This document shows, one piece after another, positions 1 to 8,708 of a stretch of 61,870 nt of DNA. The DNA is from Rhodovulum imhoffii (lineage in GTDB: Bacteria; Pseudomonadota; Alphaproteobacteria; Rhodobacterales; Rhodobacteraceae), in assembly GCF_003046545.1 (NCBI RefSeq), contig NZ_QAAA01000014.1, positions 1 to 61,870 of the forward strand. Direction: 5' to 3'. Within the stretch, counting starts at the first letter, position 1; each line of letters opens with the position of its first letter. The notes beneath the pieces were generated by a model. It was given only the letters and a program-made list of their open reading frames with translations. It ran no database searches and had not been told where the DNA came from. The position numbers and the translations under genes were made by a program.

Positions 1-91
1 TTGCGAACATTGCGAAACGCACTCCTTCTCTTCGGATGCGTATCAACTCGCAATGGCTGATCCCGTCGGCAATGTGGGGCGGCGACACCGC

Positions 92-985
92 TTACGAAGG
101 TACGCTTTCCGATAACCTGAAGAACTCCTTAAGCCAAGGTTTGAGGTTTCGGTATCTATCACGCAATCCGAGCTTTGTACTAACAATAATGGGCTGATTA
201 ATTTCAGCCCAGTGCCTCGCGAGGTCAAGAATCATTTGGGCTTGATTTGAATGATCCATCGCATCAAAGGCCGCGATCTGTTCCTCCAACTCTTTTTTCG
301 TTAAAGCGCCCGAAACGTCCTGCTTCATAGCTAGATAAAAGTCCACGGCCTCCGCCATGTCTGGGAGGTTAAATGTGGGTCCCCCAGATCGCATTCGGCT
401 AAAAGATTTCTTTGCAAACTCTTGCGCAAAGGTCTTTCTACCCATTCCCGCAAGCCCAGAAAGAACAATGTGTTGGATGGGGCTTCCTGTCTCTTGAACA
501 CGTTTCAAAGTCTCGATGTGTGCTTGCCGCAACAGCTCTTCGCGCCCCACAACAATATCAGTATGGCCGCTAAGCTCATCAATCAGTTGTCTTTGAAGTA
601 ACTGAATTTGCCGGACTATATCTGAAACCGAGTAGCACTCGGTGCAGGTCATGAAGCTTTTCATCCACTCGGGCAAACTGCGGTAAGTCTCGCCAAGCAA
701 CGGCACCACAAGCACTTTGCCACGCATTGATGCATTGTTAATCTCAGCAAGTCTTTTTTCATATTCAACCCAAGTATCCTGCGTGTTGGGTGAGTGGAAA
801 AGCACAAAGATATTATTGCCGGACGTTCCCTCTTGCATTGCTTCGATGAAGCTTTGCCCGGGTTGAACCGATTTGATATCGTAAAACGTGCTTGAGACAT
901 CAAGCCGCTCGTATACCTTTTCAACAAAGGTTTTGTCTGCAGCCGCGTGAGACAGAAAAATACTACCACTACTGACGTTATTCAT
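92..985 (-). CDS. TIR-domain P-loop NTPase (STAND-like), probably truncated
   Basis: The 297-residue product starts with a TIR fold (about residues 7-120: FLSHAAAD opening strand, BB-loop region around QPGQSF, and a WVEYE motif whose E76 is at the usual NADase glutamate position). A linker follows, then a P-loop of the GLAGMGRKT type (about 177-185), as in TIR-NTPase (STAND) proteins. Such proteins normally continue through a full NTPase module and repeats, often 700 residues or more. Here a TAA at 92-94 ends the frame about 110 residues after the P-loop, with no Walker B or sensor region. The same frame stays open from 91 to the window edge, so a nonsense mutation is possible. The start ATG at 983-985 has a weak AAGAAG ribosome site. 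The family includes anti-phage abortive-infection effectors; that role here is inference from the domains and the neighbouring mobile genes. Confidence 0.75.
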   Translation of the reverse strand: MNNVSSGSIFLSHAAADKTFVEKVYERLDVSSTFYDIKSVQPGQSFIEAMQEGTSGNNIFVLFHSPNTQDTWVEYEKRLAEINNASMRGKVLVVPLLGETYRSLPEWMKSFMTCTECYSVSDIVRQIQLLQRQLIDELSGHTDIVVGREELLRQAHIETLKRVQETGSPIQHIVLSGLAGMGRKTFAQEFAKKSFSRMRSGGPTFNLPDMAEAVDFYLAMKQDVSGALTKKELEEQIAAFDAMDHSNQAQMILDLARHWAEINQPIIVSTKLGLRDRYRNLKPWLKEFFRLSESVPS

Positions 986-1364
986 TGCTTCTTGTTCTCA
1001 ATTGATTTTTGTAGCCCAACCATGGCGGGACCAGAACACGCTGCCTCACGCCAAGCCCGAACACAACCCTAACCAGTTGCATTTTGCCAAATGCGACCGT
1101 CGATGAAGCCAGGCTCATAAAATGATAGCTTCCGAGAAGGTGTGTGCTTGAGTACGGCCAACCCTGGATTTCCGTGACCAAGGTCTGATTTAGGGGTCTG
1201 GGCTGTCTCCCGCTGCAACGCGGCTAATGCACACTTTCCGCCCATTCCGTAGGTGGCCTGAAGTTCGGCGGCGCGAGCTTGGCGGCGCGTCCGCTTCTAT
1301 GATCTGACGAGGTGGTGTTCGCACTTGCAGAGAAGGTCTGGAAGCCGCCGTTGGCGTGTCGTTC
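986..1364. other. Intergenic stretch, no gene recognised
   Basis: This 379-base stretch separates the TIR-NTPase gene from the small HTH gene, both read leftward. Short open frames exist on both strands, but none has a recognisable motif or good ribosome site. It should contain the promoter of the TIR gene. I could not identify a transposon end here. Confidence 0.4.
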
Positions 1365-1808
1365 TCATCCTCTTGCCGTTAATTTTGCGCGACGTTTCCT
1401 CACCGTGCCACGGTCAACGTTCATCTCTCTGGAAATCTGGGCATCGTTCTTGCCCGCCAGAAATGCGGCCGTGAACTCGGCATCTGATGCCTTGCGCAGA
1501 TGGTTCCCACGAGAGATGTTGATCCCTCGGCCCTCCAGCGCCTTTTGGACGCGCGCGTGCGACACGCCATGCTTGCCCATGAGTTCCGATACTAAGGCCC
1601 CTGCCTGATATTGTTCGACAAGACGCGCGTCGAAATCGCAGCCAGAAACTGTGAGCGCTTGAATCATGACGCGCGCGCTAAGGTCATGCACCTGCCGCAT
1701 TTCGGAGAGCCATTCCTCGCTATCGAATAGATTTTGGAGCTTAGATTTCGACAGCCAATAGCCAGCAGACTTAGACTCTATCCAGATGCGGCCTCCCTCA
1801 ATGCGCAT
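1365..1808 (-). CDS. Small helix-turn-helix DNA-binding protein
   Basis: This 147-residue protein has two segments that look like resolvase-type helix-turn-helix units. The first, centred near LVSELMGKHGVSHARVQKAL, is followed by a second, DAQISREMNVDRGTVRKRR, near the C-terminus. The N-terminal third (SAGYWLSKSKLQNLF...) is not recognised. The start is taken at the ATG at 1806-1808, preceded by a GAAGG-like site; a TTG nine codons upstream (1835) is the alternative. It is divergent from the Ner-like gene at 1981, and the AT-rich 170-base gap between them probably holds both promoters. A role as regulator or accessory protein of the adjacent transposition module is inference. It could equally be cargo. 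Confidence 0.6.
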   Translation of the reverse strand: MRIEGGRIWIESKSAGYWLSKSKLQNLFDSEEWLSEMRQVHDLSARVMIQALTVSGCDFDARLVEQYQAGALVSELMGKHGVSHARVQKALEGRGINISRGNHLRKASDAEFTAAFLAGKNDAQISREMNVDRGTVRKRRAKLTARG

Positions 1809-1945
1809 TGAAGTATCCAACCCTTCGCATCTCAATTTTCAATTTTGTGTTGAATTTCAAATCTACGGGATTCGGAAATGAAACCCGCATAAGCATTTGT
1901 TTTATTATGCTAAAATTTGACGAGCGCATACTTTCGGGATATCGG

Positions 1946-1960
1946 TATGTGTCAGACATA
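1946..1960. promoter_or_regulatory. Palindrome in divergent HTH/Ner promoter region
   Basis: TATGT-GTCAG-ACATA is a 5-5-5 inverted repeat lying 20 bases before the Ner-like start and between two divergent DNA-binding protein genes. Related GGGA(A)TATCG-type strings flank it at about 1935-1945, 1961-1975 and 2270-2283. It may be an operator for one of the two proteins or part of a transposase-binding end. The sequence alone does not decide. Confidence 0.35.
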
Positions 1961-1980
1961 GGGAATCGATATTCGGTAAT

Positions 1981-2211
1981 ATGGTTGTGGATCACGCTCA
2001 GCATAGAGAAATTCGAATGCGATTGCGTGCTTCCGGGTCATCTTTCTCGAAAATCGCCCGTGAATTGGCAATCACCCCGACGACCGTGGTGACCGCATCG
2101 CTGGGGCGTTGCAAATCGCGACGCGTGGAAGAGGCTATCGCTGGAAAGCTGGGCACTTCACCCGAAGCTCTCTGGCCGGACCGATACGACGAAGAGGAGG
2201 GCGAAAAATGA
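1981..2211 (+). CDS. Ner/Nlp-type winged HTH regulator
   Basis: The 76-residue protein has the pattern of phage Mu Ner and E. coli Nlp/SfsB. It has an N-terminal helix with a basic RMRLRASG stretch, an HTH (SFSKIARELAITPTTVVTASLG), then the characteristic C-terminal end IAGKLGTSPEALWPDRY. Ner proteins repress early transposition promoters in Mu-like elements. Sitting just upstream of TnsA, it is a good candidate repressor of the transposition operon, though this is inference. The ATG at 1981 has no strong ribosome site. It ends 218 bases before the TnsA start chosen here. Confidence 0.75.
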   Translation: MVVDHAQHREIRMRLRASGSSFSKIARELAITPTTVVTASLGRCKSRRVEEAIAGKLGTSPEALWPDRYDEEEGEK

Positions 2212-2429
2212 CATAGACCACTCCCAAAACGAGGACAGCCACGAAAGCTGGAACTTTCGCGGCCGTCGGGAATATCGATTTCGCGGGCGATGCTCCTTTG
2301 TCCTCCATCACTCATCCCGTGTCAAGACTGACGGCCCGCAGGGACGGTCGGACACGCATGTTTTCATCAATAAAGGAGCGCCCTTGGGCGAACGGCCTGT
2401 CGCGGCCGGACGCTATGGGCATTGGACAA

Positions 2430-3128
2430 ATGACCTCTAAGAACAAACCTTTCAGCCCACCCAAGAACAGCAAAGCCACTCGGAAAATTCCTGCACGCTC
2501 AAAGGCAAGCAGCCGCGGTATCGTCGTGGCTCAGCTGCCCGCCGACAGTCACCCACGCCGAATTCAGTACGAAAGTAAACTCGAACACCACATTCTGCAT
2601 CTGCTTCTCGCTCGCCGGGACGTGCATGATATCTGGGACCAACCGCCGGGCATCACGTTTTGCGATGCTAAAGGGCACGTTCGCCTGCATTTCTATGATT
2701 ATCTTGTGCGCCTCCGTGATTCTCGGCGTATTGCGCTTGCCATCAAGCCTTTTGAAATTTGCCAACGTACCGGGTTTCGAGAGTACCTTCAGTATGTGCG
2801 CGCTGCTACCGATGTGAGCTATGCACATGAGGTCGTCTTGGTGACTGACCGTTCGTATCGTCGTGTTGACGCACTTAATGCAGAGCGGCTGCATTTCTTT
2901 CGGCGCCACGCCGATGACGAGGCTGATCGGATCGTGGCGCAGGTTGCCCAGGGCCTTATTGTCCCGACGAGCATTGAAGCTCTCGTTGTGGAGGCAGAAC
3001 TCGGAGAACGAGGATTCGCCGCCGCATTTCGCGCCATTTATACAGGTGTCCTTTGCAGGTTAGACGACGGCGAAATCACACCGCGCTCCCAAGTTTGCGC
3101 AGCGCGTAGCGCAGAGGTGGCGTCATGA
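2430..3128 (+). CDS. tnsA: TnsA-like transposon endonuclease
   Basis: TnsA is the restriction-endonuclease-fold subunit that cuts the 5' ends of Tn7-like transposons, allowing cut-and-paste movement. The 232-residue product carries the three expected acidic/basic positions: E in YESKLE (about residue 48), D in FYDYLV and K in LAIKP, matching the E...D...xxK nuclease core. The Q of the Tn7 QVK triplet is replaced by A. The open frame extends upstream to a TTG at 2298, with other ATGs at 2358 and 2415. The ATG at 2430 is preferred because the upstream part (many R/S/P residues) lacks family character, but no start has a strong ribosome site. The stop overlaps the TniA start (ATGA at 3125-3128), showing translational coupling. 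Most Tn5053/Tn402-type tni modules lack TnsA, so its presence places this element with Tn7-like transposons. Confidence 0.75.
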   Translation: MTSKNKPFSPPKNSKATRKIPARSKASSRGIVVAQLPADSHPRRIQYESKLEHHILHLLLARRDVHDIWDQPPGITFCDAKGHVRLHFYDYLVRLRDSRRIALAIKPFEICQRTGFREYLQYVRAATDVSYAHEVVLVTDRSYRRVDALNAERLHFFRRHADDEADRIVAQVAQGLIVPTSIEALVVEAELGERGFAAAFRAIYTGVLCRLDDGEITPRSQVCAARSAEVAS

Positions 3129-5263
3129 GTTGGCGCATCCGTTTGCTCGAAACCGACATGGTCAAGATTGGAGATTCAGAGCTTCGGCTGGCGGCCCAAT
3201 CGGCCACCGAATTGTCTCTGCGAGACGTCCATGCCCCGGATGTTGTGAAAAGCTTCAGTCATGCTGAATTCCATGCACTGCTCCAAAAACCCGATGTGCG
3301 CCTGAAACGTGGCTTTTACGACGAAAAAGGAGTCCGGCGTCGGCTGGCCTGCGACAAGCTGTACCTTGAGAGCGTTCATCCAAAACAGCGGCGCGTGATC
3401 CTTTGGAAATCTGCTTGGTGCGAAGAGTTCCTGCGAGCCGAACTGAATGGCAAAGTTCAGCGCACGGAAATCTCGATCTCATCTGCGCTTTCCACTCTTC
3501 GAAACATGGTCGACGAGAGAGAGCGACAAAGGCAGGGCTGTGGGGACACCCGCAGAGCTGGCCATCCTCTCACCCTGAACGCACCACCACATCCGAAAAC
3601 CTTGCTTCGGTGGGTGCGCCGTTACGAACGTGCAGGGCATTCTCCTCTGGCGTTGGCTCGGGCACGCACCAAATGTCAGGCCAGAACGATTGAGAGCTAT
3701 CGGGCGCGAGAAACACTGCTTCAGGAGTGCGTGCAAGGTTATCAGGAGCGCAACCGGCCTACGATGGAAATCATCATTGCCAATACGGCAGCGGCTTTTC
3801 GTAAGGCAAATGAAGAGCGTGCCCGCGAGGGGCGGCTACCTCTTGAGCCTCCGTCAGCTTCAACGATTCGACGGCGAATTCGACAACTCGATCCTTTTGA
3901 AACCTATGCGCAACGTCATGGCGCCGATGCCGCTCGTAAGAAATTTCGGCCCTATCGGACCGGTGTCTCAACACTGACTCCACTGGAACGGATCGAGATG
4001 GACGAGTGGCGCATTGATCTTATGACGCTCCTTGATGAAGGAGGGGCATTTGACGGCGCCCCATCGGGGTTGAGGGATCGTTTTCGGGTTGGACGTCGCT
4101 GGCTCTATGTCGCCATTGATGTCGCCACACGCTGCATCCTCTCAATGCGGCTTTGCGAGAATCCGACACCCGAGGACGCGGTTCGCTCTCTGGAGCTCAT
4201 CACCGTCGACAAGACGGCCATCTCTGACGCTGCCAGTTGTGAGGCGCCCTGGGATCAGTTTGGAGGTGTTGGCGCTTTGCTGTCGGACCAAGGGCCTTCC
4301 TTCATATCCGATCAGTTTAAAATTGCCGTCACCGATCTCGGCGCGACGGTCGAAAAGCCTGCTGCCGGACTCGCCGAAATGCGGGCCACAGTGGAACGTG
4401 TTTTCAGAACCTTCGGCGTCCAACTGATGCCTTGGTTGTCAGGCCGGACATTCTCAAATGTCGTAGAGCGTGGCGACTACCCTTCCGAAGCACTTGCCGT
4501 ATTTAAGGATGATGAGCTGACAGAAATCCTCGTGCGATACGTCGTAGATGGGTATCATAATAGCCCCCACGCGGGCCTTGGTGGAGAAACACCGGCAAAT
4601 GCCTGGAAGAGGCTGTGCAGCGAGGTCGGCAGGCTCCCCGCACCAGATGCAACACAGCGCCGCTATGTCTTTGGCATACCAGGCGTGCGCAAGGTTGAGC
4701 GGCACGGGATCCGCGTATGTAGCATCCACTATGATCACCCTCTCTTGGGGGAATTGTTCCGGCACGGTACGGATCGATCTGTTCGTTTTCGCATGGATCC
4801 TCAGGATCTCGGACATATTGCGATCTACATTGACGATGAGTGGCATGGAGCGAAAGCGGTGCAGGCAGGTTTCGAAGGCATGTCCCTCGAAGAATGGACG
4901 ATTGCAATGCGCGACATTCGGCAGCAGCATCGCGATGCGCAGATCATCAATGCGGGAATTGTCCGGCGTGCGTTCGAAAGAATCTCGGAAATTGACCGTG
5001 CCGCCAGCCAGCGCGCCCGGCTGACACCGAGGTTCATGACAGAAAAAGACATTCAGAAACTGGAGCGCAATCTGTTCATCCATTTGAGTTGGGAGGAGAA
5101 CGGCGAGGCGCAGTCTCTGGATACAGATGAGGCCGATTTGTTTGGCGACGTCATCAATGCTCCGGGTCATCACCCAATCCCGCAGGATCTGGATAAAGAG
5201 AATAGTCGGCCCGACGATGATCAGGGGGCCTCCCCTGATTGGTGGTTGGAGGATCCGAAATGA
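3125..5263 (+). CDS. tniA: TniA/TnsB-type DDE transposase
   Basis: This 712-residue protein is a Mu/TnsB-type transposase, joining the 3' ends of the element to target DNA. An N-terminal DNA-binding region includes an HTH-like HPKTLLRWVRRYERAG segment near residue 160. The rve catalytic core has D293 (MDEWRIDL), D388 (LLSDQGPSF) and E424 (ATVERVF), giving a D-x94-D-x35-E triad. The C-terminal Mu-type beta-barrel and tail extend to residue 712. Length and motif spacing are normal for TniA/TnsB, and the gene appears intact. The ATG overlaps the tnsA stop, and its own stop overlaps the tniB ATG. Confidence 0.92.
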   Translation: MSWRIRLLETDMVKIGDSELRLAAQSATELSLRDVHAPDVVKSFSHAEFHALLQKPDVRLKRGFYDEKGVRRRLACDKLYLESVHPKQRRVILWKSAWCEEFLRAELNGKVQRTEISISSALSTLRNMVDERERQRQGCGDTRRAGHPLTLNAPPHPKTLLRWVRRYERAGHSPLALARARTKCQARTIESYRARETLLQECVQGYQERNRPTMEIIIANTAAAFRKANEERAREGRLPLEPPSASTIRRRIRQLDPFETYAQRHGADAARKKFRPYRTGVSTLTPLERIEMDEWRIDLMTLLDEGGAFDGAPSGLRDRFRVGRRWLYVAIDVATRCILSMRLCENPTPEDAVRSLELITVDKTAISDAASCEAPWDQFGGVGALLSDQGPSFISDQFKIAVTDLGATVEKPAAGLAEMRATVERVFRTFGVQLMPWLSGRTFSNVVERGDYPSEALAVFKDDELTEILVRYVVDGYHNSPHAGLGGETPANAWKRLCSEVGRLPAPDATQRRYVFGIPGVRKVERHGIRVCSIHYDHPLLGELFRHGTDRSVRFRMDPQDLGHIAIYIDDEWHGAKAVQAGFEGMSLEEWTIAMRDIRQQHRDAQIINAGIVRRAFERISEIDRAASQRARLTPRFMTEKDIQKLERNLFIHLSWEENGEAQSLDTDEADLFGDVINAPGHHPIPQDLDKENSRPDDDQGASPDWWLEDPK

Positions 5264-6216
5264 CCACACAGCAAAATACTGACCGCCGTGCAAATCAGAT
5301 CGCCACCACCGTTGTCGAGTTGCGTGCTTTCTTCGCGCATCACGAAGGCTATGCGATGTTGCGAGAGCAATTCGAAATTCTGCTGGCCGAGCGTTGCGCC
5401 GCTCTGGCGGCCGGACGACCTGTGGAAGCCCGCGGAATAGCGGTGATCGGGGACACAGGAAGCGGCAAAACGACGGCTGTTCGTCATCTCTTACGCAATT
5501 ACCTTCCCGAGGCCGGTGAGGACACGGCTGAAGTTGCGAGTTTTCAGGTGCCGTCGCCGGCCACACTGAAGCATGTCGGCTATGAGCTTCTGAATGCGCT
5601 CGGTTACCCCATGAACCGGCTGCCTACGAGTATGATAATCTGGAGAAAGGTTCGCTTTCACCTACGGGAACGTCAGGTAAAATTTCTCCATCTCGACGAA
5701 GCGCAAGACCTCGCGATCAATCAAAGTGACAAGGAAAAAATTGATGTCGTGAACACTCTGAAATCCCTGATGCAAGAGCCCTCGTGGCCAGTCGGCCTGA
5801 TATTGTCCGGGATGCCGGACCTCAGGTCGATGTTAAACATGGACCCGCAATTGGCGAGGCGTTTTCACCCGGTGGAATTTCAGCCCATTTCAGCCGCGCG
5901 ATCAGGTGGAAATATCATGCAAATCGTTCAGGCATATGGTGCGAAGGCCCGGTTGGAAACAGCATCAGGTCTTGGTGAGCGCGACTTTGTCGAGCGGCTT
6001 GTTCATGCTTCGGCGCACGAGTTTGGCCGCATGATCGAGTTGATCGTCAATGCTATCCGCGAACGTTTGTATGCGGGTGGCGGAACGCTGGAGGCGGTCG
6101 ATTTTGCCGCAGCCTTCCGCCGCGCCACAGGTGTTGTGGACGGAGTGAACCCGTTCCTTGCAGATCAGTTCCAACATCTCGATACTCGGATGCTTCGTGG
6201 GGGCATGGAACTATGA
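5260..6216 (+). CDS. tniB: TniB/TnsC-type AAA+ transposition ATPase
   Basis: The 318-residue protein is the AAA+ regulator that links the transposase to the target selector. Walker A is GDTGSGKTT (about residues 64-72) and Walker B is FLHLDEAQDL (about 145). A GMPDLRSML sensor-I-like segment follows, with RRFHPVEF as a possible arginine-finger region. The ATG at 5260 overlaps the tniA stop (ATGA). An upstream GTG at 5239 is in frame but lies inside tniA and is less likely. The stop overlaps the tniQ start, so the four genes form one coupled operon. Confidence 0.9.
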   Translation: MTTQQNTDRRANQIATTVVELRAFFAHHEGYAMLREQFEILLAERCAALAAGRPVEARGIAVIGDTGSGKTTAVRHLLRNYLPEAGEDTAEVASFQVPSPATLKHVGYELLNALGYPMNRLPTSMIIWRKVRFHLRERQVKFLHLDEAQDLAINQSDKEKIDVVNTLKSLMQEPSWPVGLILSGMPDLRSMLNMDPQLARRFHPVEFQPISAARSGGNIMQIVQAYGAKARLETASGLGERDFVERLVHASAHEFGRMIELIVNAIRERLYAGGGTLEAVDFAAAFRRATGVVDGVNPFLADQFQHLDTRMLRGGMEL

Positions 6217-8096
6217 ACCAACTGGCTCTGACCTTACCGCTCGCCCCATGTGAGACCCAAACATCCTACGTTTCGCGCTTGGCGGCGCGGAACGGTTGCG
6301 CTTCCGCCTATGAGTTTTGCCATGACGTAGGTTTGGAGTGGCGCGCGGTGATCAATGGCGACGCTCACGAACTCGCTCGATTGGCGGACATGTCGGGCAC
6401 CGATAAAGAGCAATTGATCTCGCAATCCGTCAGGGTGGTCGGGCGGCGTAGGCTCGCGACTCGCTTTGGCGAGGTCTCGGACAAGGTTCTGGAACGAACT
6501 CAGGTCCGTCTTTGCCCGATATGCGCTCGTAACGCCGATGATGGCGAGATGCCGTTCTCGGCGATCCAAGTCTTACAGAATATCATCGCGCCAGTTCTCA
6601 CATGCCCGTGGCACAAACGGCCTTTGGTCGTGCTTCCCCGTGCGCGGTTTGCAATCGACAATTTCGATGTGACGGCCATCGCACGCAAGCATCTGGCATT
6701 GTTGGAGGTTCCGCCGACAGACCTTGCCAGTGGTCGGCCTGCCGCAATCGAAACCTACATGATTGCACGCATCGTAGATGGGCGATCAACCTGCGATTGG
6801 CTTGATGGGCTGCCAGCGCATGTTGTTGCGCGCGCGAGCGAAGTAATCGGACTGCGAGCCTGTCTCGGGGCCGATGCCGCATTATCCGGGCATGAGGTAA
6901 GTGTGCTCAATCGCGCCCGCGCGGCAGGTTTCGATATTCTGAAAGGCGGATCTTCAGCTTTGACCGATTGGCTGGAAACAACATGCATTAGCAAGGAAGG
7001 CCGACGCCGTCGCTACGGAAAAGACCTCGGCCCAATCAACATCTGGCTCACGACTTCCCGGCTGCACCCAAATTACTTCCCGCTACGGAAAGTGTTCGCG
7101 GAGTTTATTGTCAGGAACTACGCCATAAAGGCTGGCGCTAAGGTTCTTGGTCAAACCATCGCAACGCCGAACTTGCTGCCAACCCGTCATTTCGCCCGCA
7201 CAGCCGGCGTCAGCACATCGTTTATTCGCGATGTCATCTCTTCCGGCTTCGCTCCATCACTGCCACCAGCACTCGAAGACTTGCAAGCCCTTTCCTTGGT
7301 CACAGCGGAGCAGGCGTCTGCGGTCAGGGCGATCAGTGCAGGTGTCATCGAACCGATAGAAGCGCGAAATTTGCTGGGATGCAGCGAAGGCACATTTGCC
7401 AGTATTCTGAAAGCGGGGTTGGTGCGTCCTTATGAAGACAGCCCTGTTCAACTGCATTGGTATTCGCGGTCCGACGTGAACGCACTCTTGGATCGCTTCC
7501 AAGAACTGGCAATCGTCAAAGATAGTCACGAAGATGCGGTTCCGCTCGCCGCTGCTGCGCAAGCATCCAAACGTTCCATCGGTGAACTTTTGAGGATGAT
7601 GATGCGCGACGAAGTGCAAATGGGGCGGTGCCGCCACGATGAAACTATGATGTCGGGCGTCGTACTCACTCGGGAGGCTGTCTCAAAAATCTGCCCATCC
7701 TACGAAGGTCAAGGCCTCCTTCGTTCCGAGGTTGCGCAAATCCTGGGGGTCTCGGTGCGGACTGTCGCAAGACTGCTTCGCCTTGGCCAGCTTGAGCCAT
7801 TGGAGGAGCGTCACCCGATGACAGGGGATACGCTTGTCACGGTTCAGAAGGACAGCTTGGACGCGTTTCAAGCTCGGTACGTTGCCATTGCCCGTGCCGG
7901 TGATGAGATCTTTGAACCCTTTCAGGCGATCCAATCCGCAGCTGACCGGCTGGGCATTCCATTCCTCTCAGCGGGACAGCGGGGGGCTCGTTTCCTCCAG
8001 CGTAAGGACTTGCCACGCATCGTTGAAGATCTTCATTTCCGGGAAATCAGCGGCAAGCGAAGAGGGCGGAAGGCAACCGCAGGCATCGTCGGATAG
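6213..8096 (+). CDS. tniQ: TniQ/TnsD-family target-selection protein
   Basis: TniQ-family proteins choose the insertion target for Tn7-like and Tn5053-like elements. The N-terminal domain (about residues 1-160) has the diagnostic ETQTSYVSRLAARNG start and a zinc-binding CPICARN...LTCPWHKRPL set (C-x2-C...C-x2-H). The remaining 460 residues hold two or more HTH-like stretches, such as RSEVAQILGVSVRTVARLLRLGQLEP near residue 500 and ARNLLGCSEGTFASILKAGLV near 390. At 627 residues it is much longer than minimal TniQ (about 400), nearer to TnsD, so it may read a specific attachment site. The site itself could not be identified. The ATG overlaps the tniB stop. Confidence 0.85.
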   Translation: MNQLALTLPLAPCETQTSYVSRLAARNGCASAYEFCHDVGLEWRAVINGDAHELARLADMSGTDKEQLISQSVRVVGRRRLATRFGEVSDKVLERTQVRLCPICARNADDGEMPFSAIQVLQNIIAPVLTCPWHKRPLVVLPRARFAIDNFDVTAIARKHLALLEVPPTDLASGRPAAIETYMIARIVDGRSTCDWLDGLPAHVVARASEVIGLRACLGADAALSGHEVSVLNRARAAGFDILKGGSSALTDWLETTCISKEGRRRRYGKDLGPINIWLTTSRLHPNYFPLRKVFAEFIVRNYAIKAGAKVLGQTIATPNLLPTRHFARTAGVSTSFIRDVISSGFAPSLPPALEDLQALSLVTAEQASAVRAISAGVIEPIEARNLLGCSEGTFASILKAGLVRPYEDSPVQLHWYSRSDVNALLDRFQELAIVKDSHEDAVPLAAAAQASKRSIGELLRMMMRDEVQMGRCRHDETMMSGVVLTREAVSKICPSYEGQGLLRSEVAQILGVSVRTVARLLRLGQLEPLEERHPMTGDTLVTVQKDSLDAFQARYVAIARAGDEIFEPFQAIQSAADRLGIPFLSAGQRGARFLQRKDLPRIVEDLHFREISGKRRGRKATAGIVG

Positions 8097-8140
8097 GCGG
8101 TCCGGTTCTATCGCGTTCAGAGAGAAACTATTGGCGACGC

Positions 8141-8155
8141 TACGGCATTGCCGTA
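8141..8155. promoter_or_regulatory. Operator-like palindrome before antitoxin gene
   Basis: TACGGCA-T-TGCCGTA is a perfect 7-1-7 inverted repeat, 38 bases before the ATG of the XRE protein. Antitoxins of the HigA type autorepress through such palindromes around their promoter. Confidence 0.55.
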
Positions 8156-8193
8156 TAGTCATGTGTGTTGAAACAAAGCAGCGCAGGTGAATC

Positions 8194-8520
8194 ATGGTGT
8201 TCGGACAAGAGTTGATCGAAAGCGCGCATGAAGCTCAAGCTATCGCGGAGGGCATATCTCAGCCCGGCGCGGTCTTCACTCCTGAGAGTATCGACGTTGC
8301 GACGCTCCGAAAGTCTCTCGGGCTTTCACAAAGTCGCTTCGCCGAAAGATATTGCCTTCCGGTCAGCACCATTCGCGATTGGGAGCAAGGGCGGCGGCGT
8401 CCTGACCGTGCCGCATTCCTGCTCCTTCGCTTGATTGAGGCGGAGCCTGAGCTCGTCGCGAAGACGCTGGCAAATGCAGATGCGCCAACTGCGCGCAGAA
8501 GCTGCGCGCCCAGTGACTGA
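8194..8520 (+). CDS. XRE/HigA-type antitoxin-like regulator (orphan)
   Basis: This 108-residue protein has a Cro/C1-type HTH (about residues 35-85: VATLRKSLGLSQSRFAERYCLPVSTIRDWEQGRRRPD). The layout is typical of HigA2/NadS antitoxins, with a variable N-terminus before the HTH and a short tail after it. In most such systems a RelE/HigB-type toxin gene precedes the antitoxin. Here there are only 97 bases after tniQ, holding the palindrome at 8141-8155 and a nine-codon frame (8161-8190), so the toxin is absent. It may be a remnant or a solitary regulator serving the mobile element. Confidence 0.7.
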   Translation: MVFGQELIESAHEAQAIAEGISQPGAVFTPESIDVATLRKSLGLSQSRFAERYCLPVSTIRDWEQGRRRPDRAAFLLLRLIEAEPELVAKTLANADAPTARRSCAPSD

Positions 8521-8533
8521 GAACGCGGGCTTT

Positions 8534-8702
8534 TCACCAGAGATCGTCAAACCGACGCGCAGCAGTGCGTGTGTAATGCGCCGTATGTCGCGGGTCGCGA
8601 TGCCCAAGGTAGTCCTGAATCAAGCGAAGGTCATGCCCCCGGTTTGCCAAAGCAAAACCGCAGGAATGGCGAAGCATATGCGGATTAATGTACCCGAGAC
8701 CG
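8534..8702 (-). pseudogene. C-terminal stump of a tyrosine recombinase
   Basis: Reading leftward, about 50 residues match the C-terminal catalytic part of phage/ICE integrases. They include the HMLRHS box (H and second catalytic R), an LGHRD box and the nucleophile tyrosine in HYTR, ending RRFDDLW. The first catalytic arginine and the whole N-terminal half are missing. The homology stops near 8702, seven bases before the MFS gene ends, which marks a recombination junction between two differently composed segments. Confidence 0.7.
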
Positions 8703-8708
8703 GCCCGT

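Noticed and set aside
4454-5566. 370-residue open frame on the minus strand
   Set aside because: It is antisense to the TniA and TniB genes, has no motif or ribosome site and shows the composition of a shadow frame.
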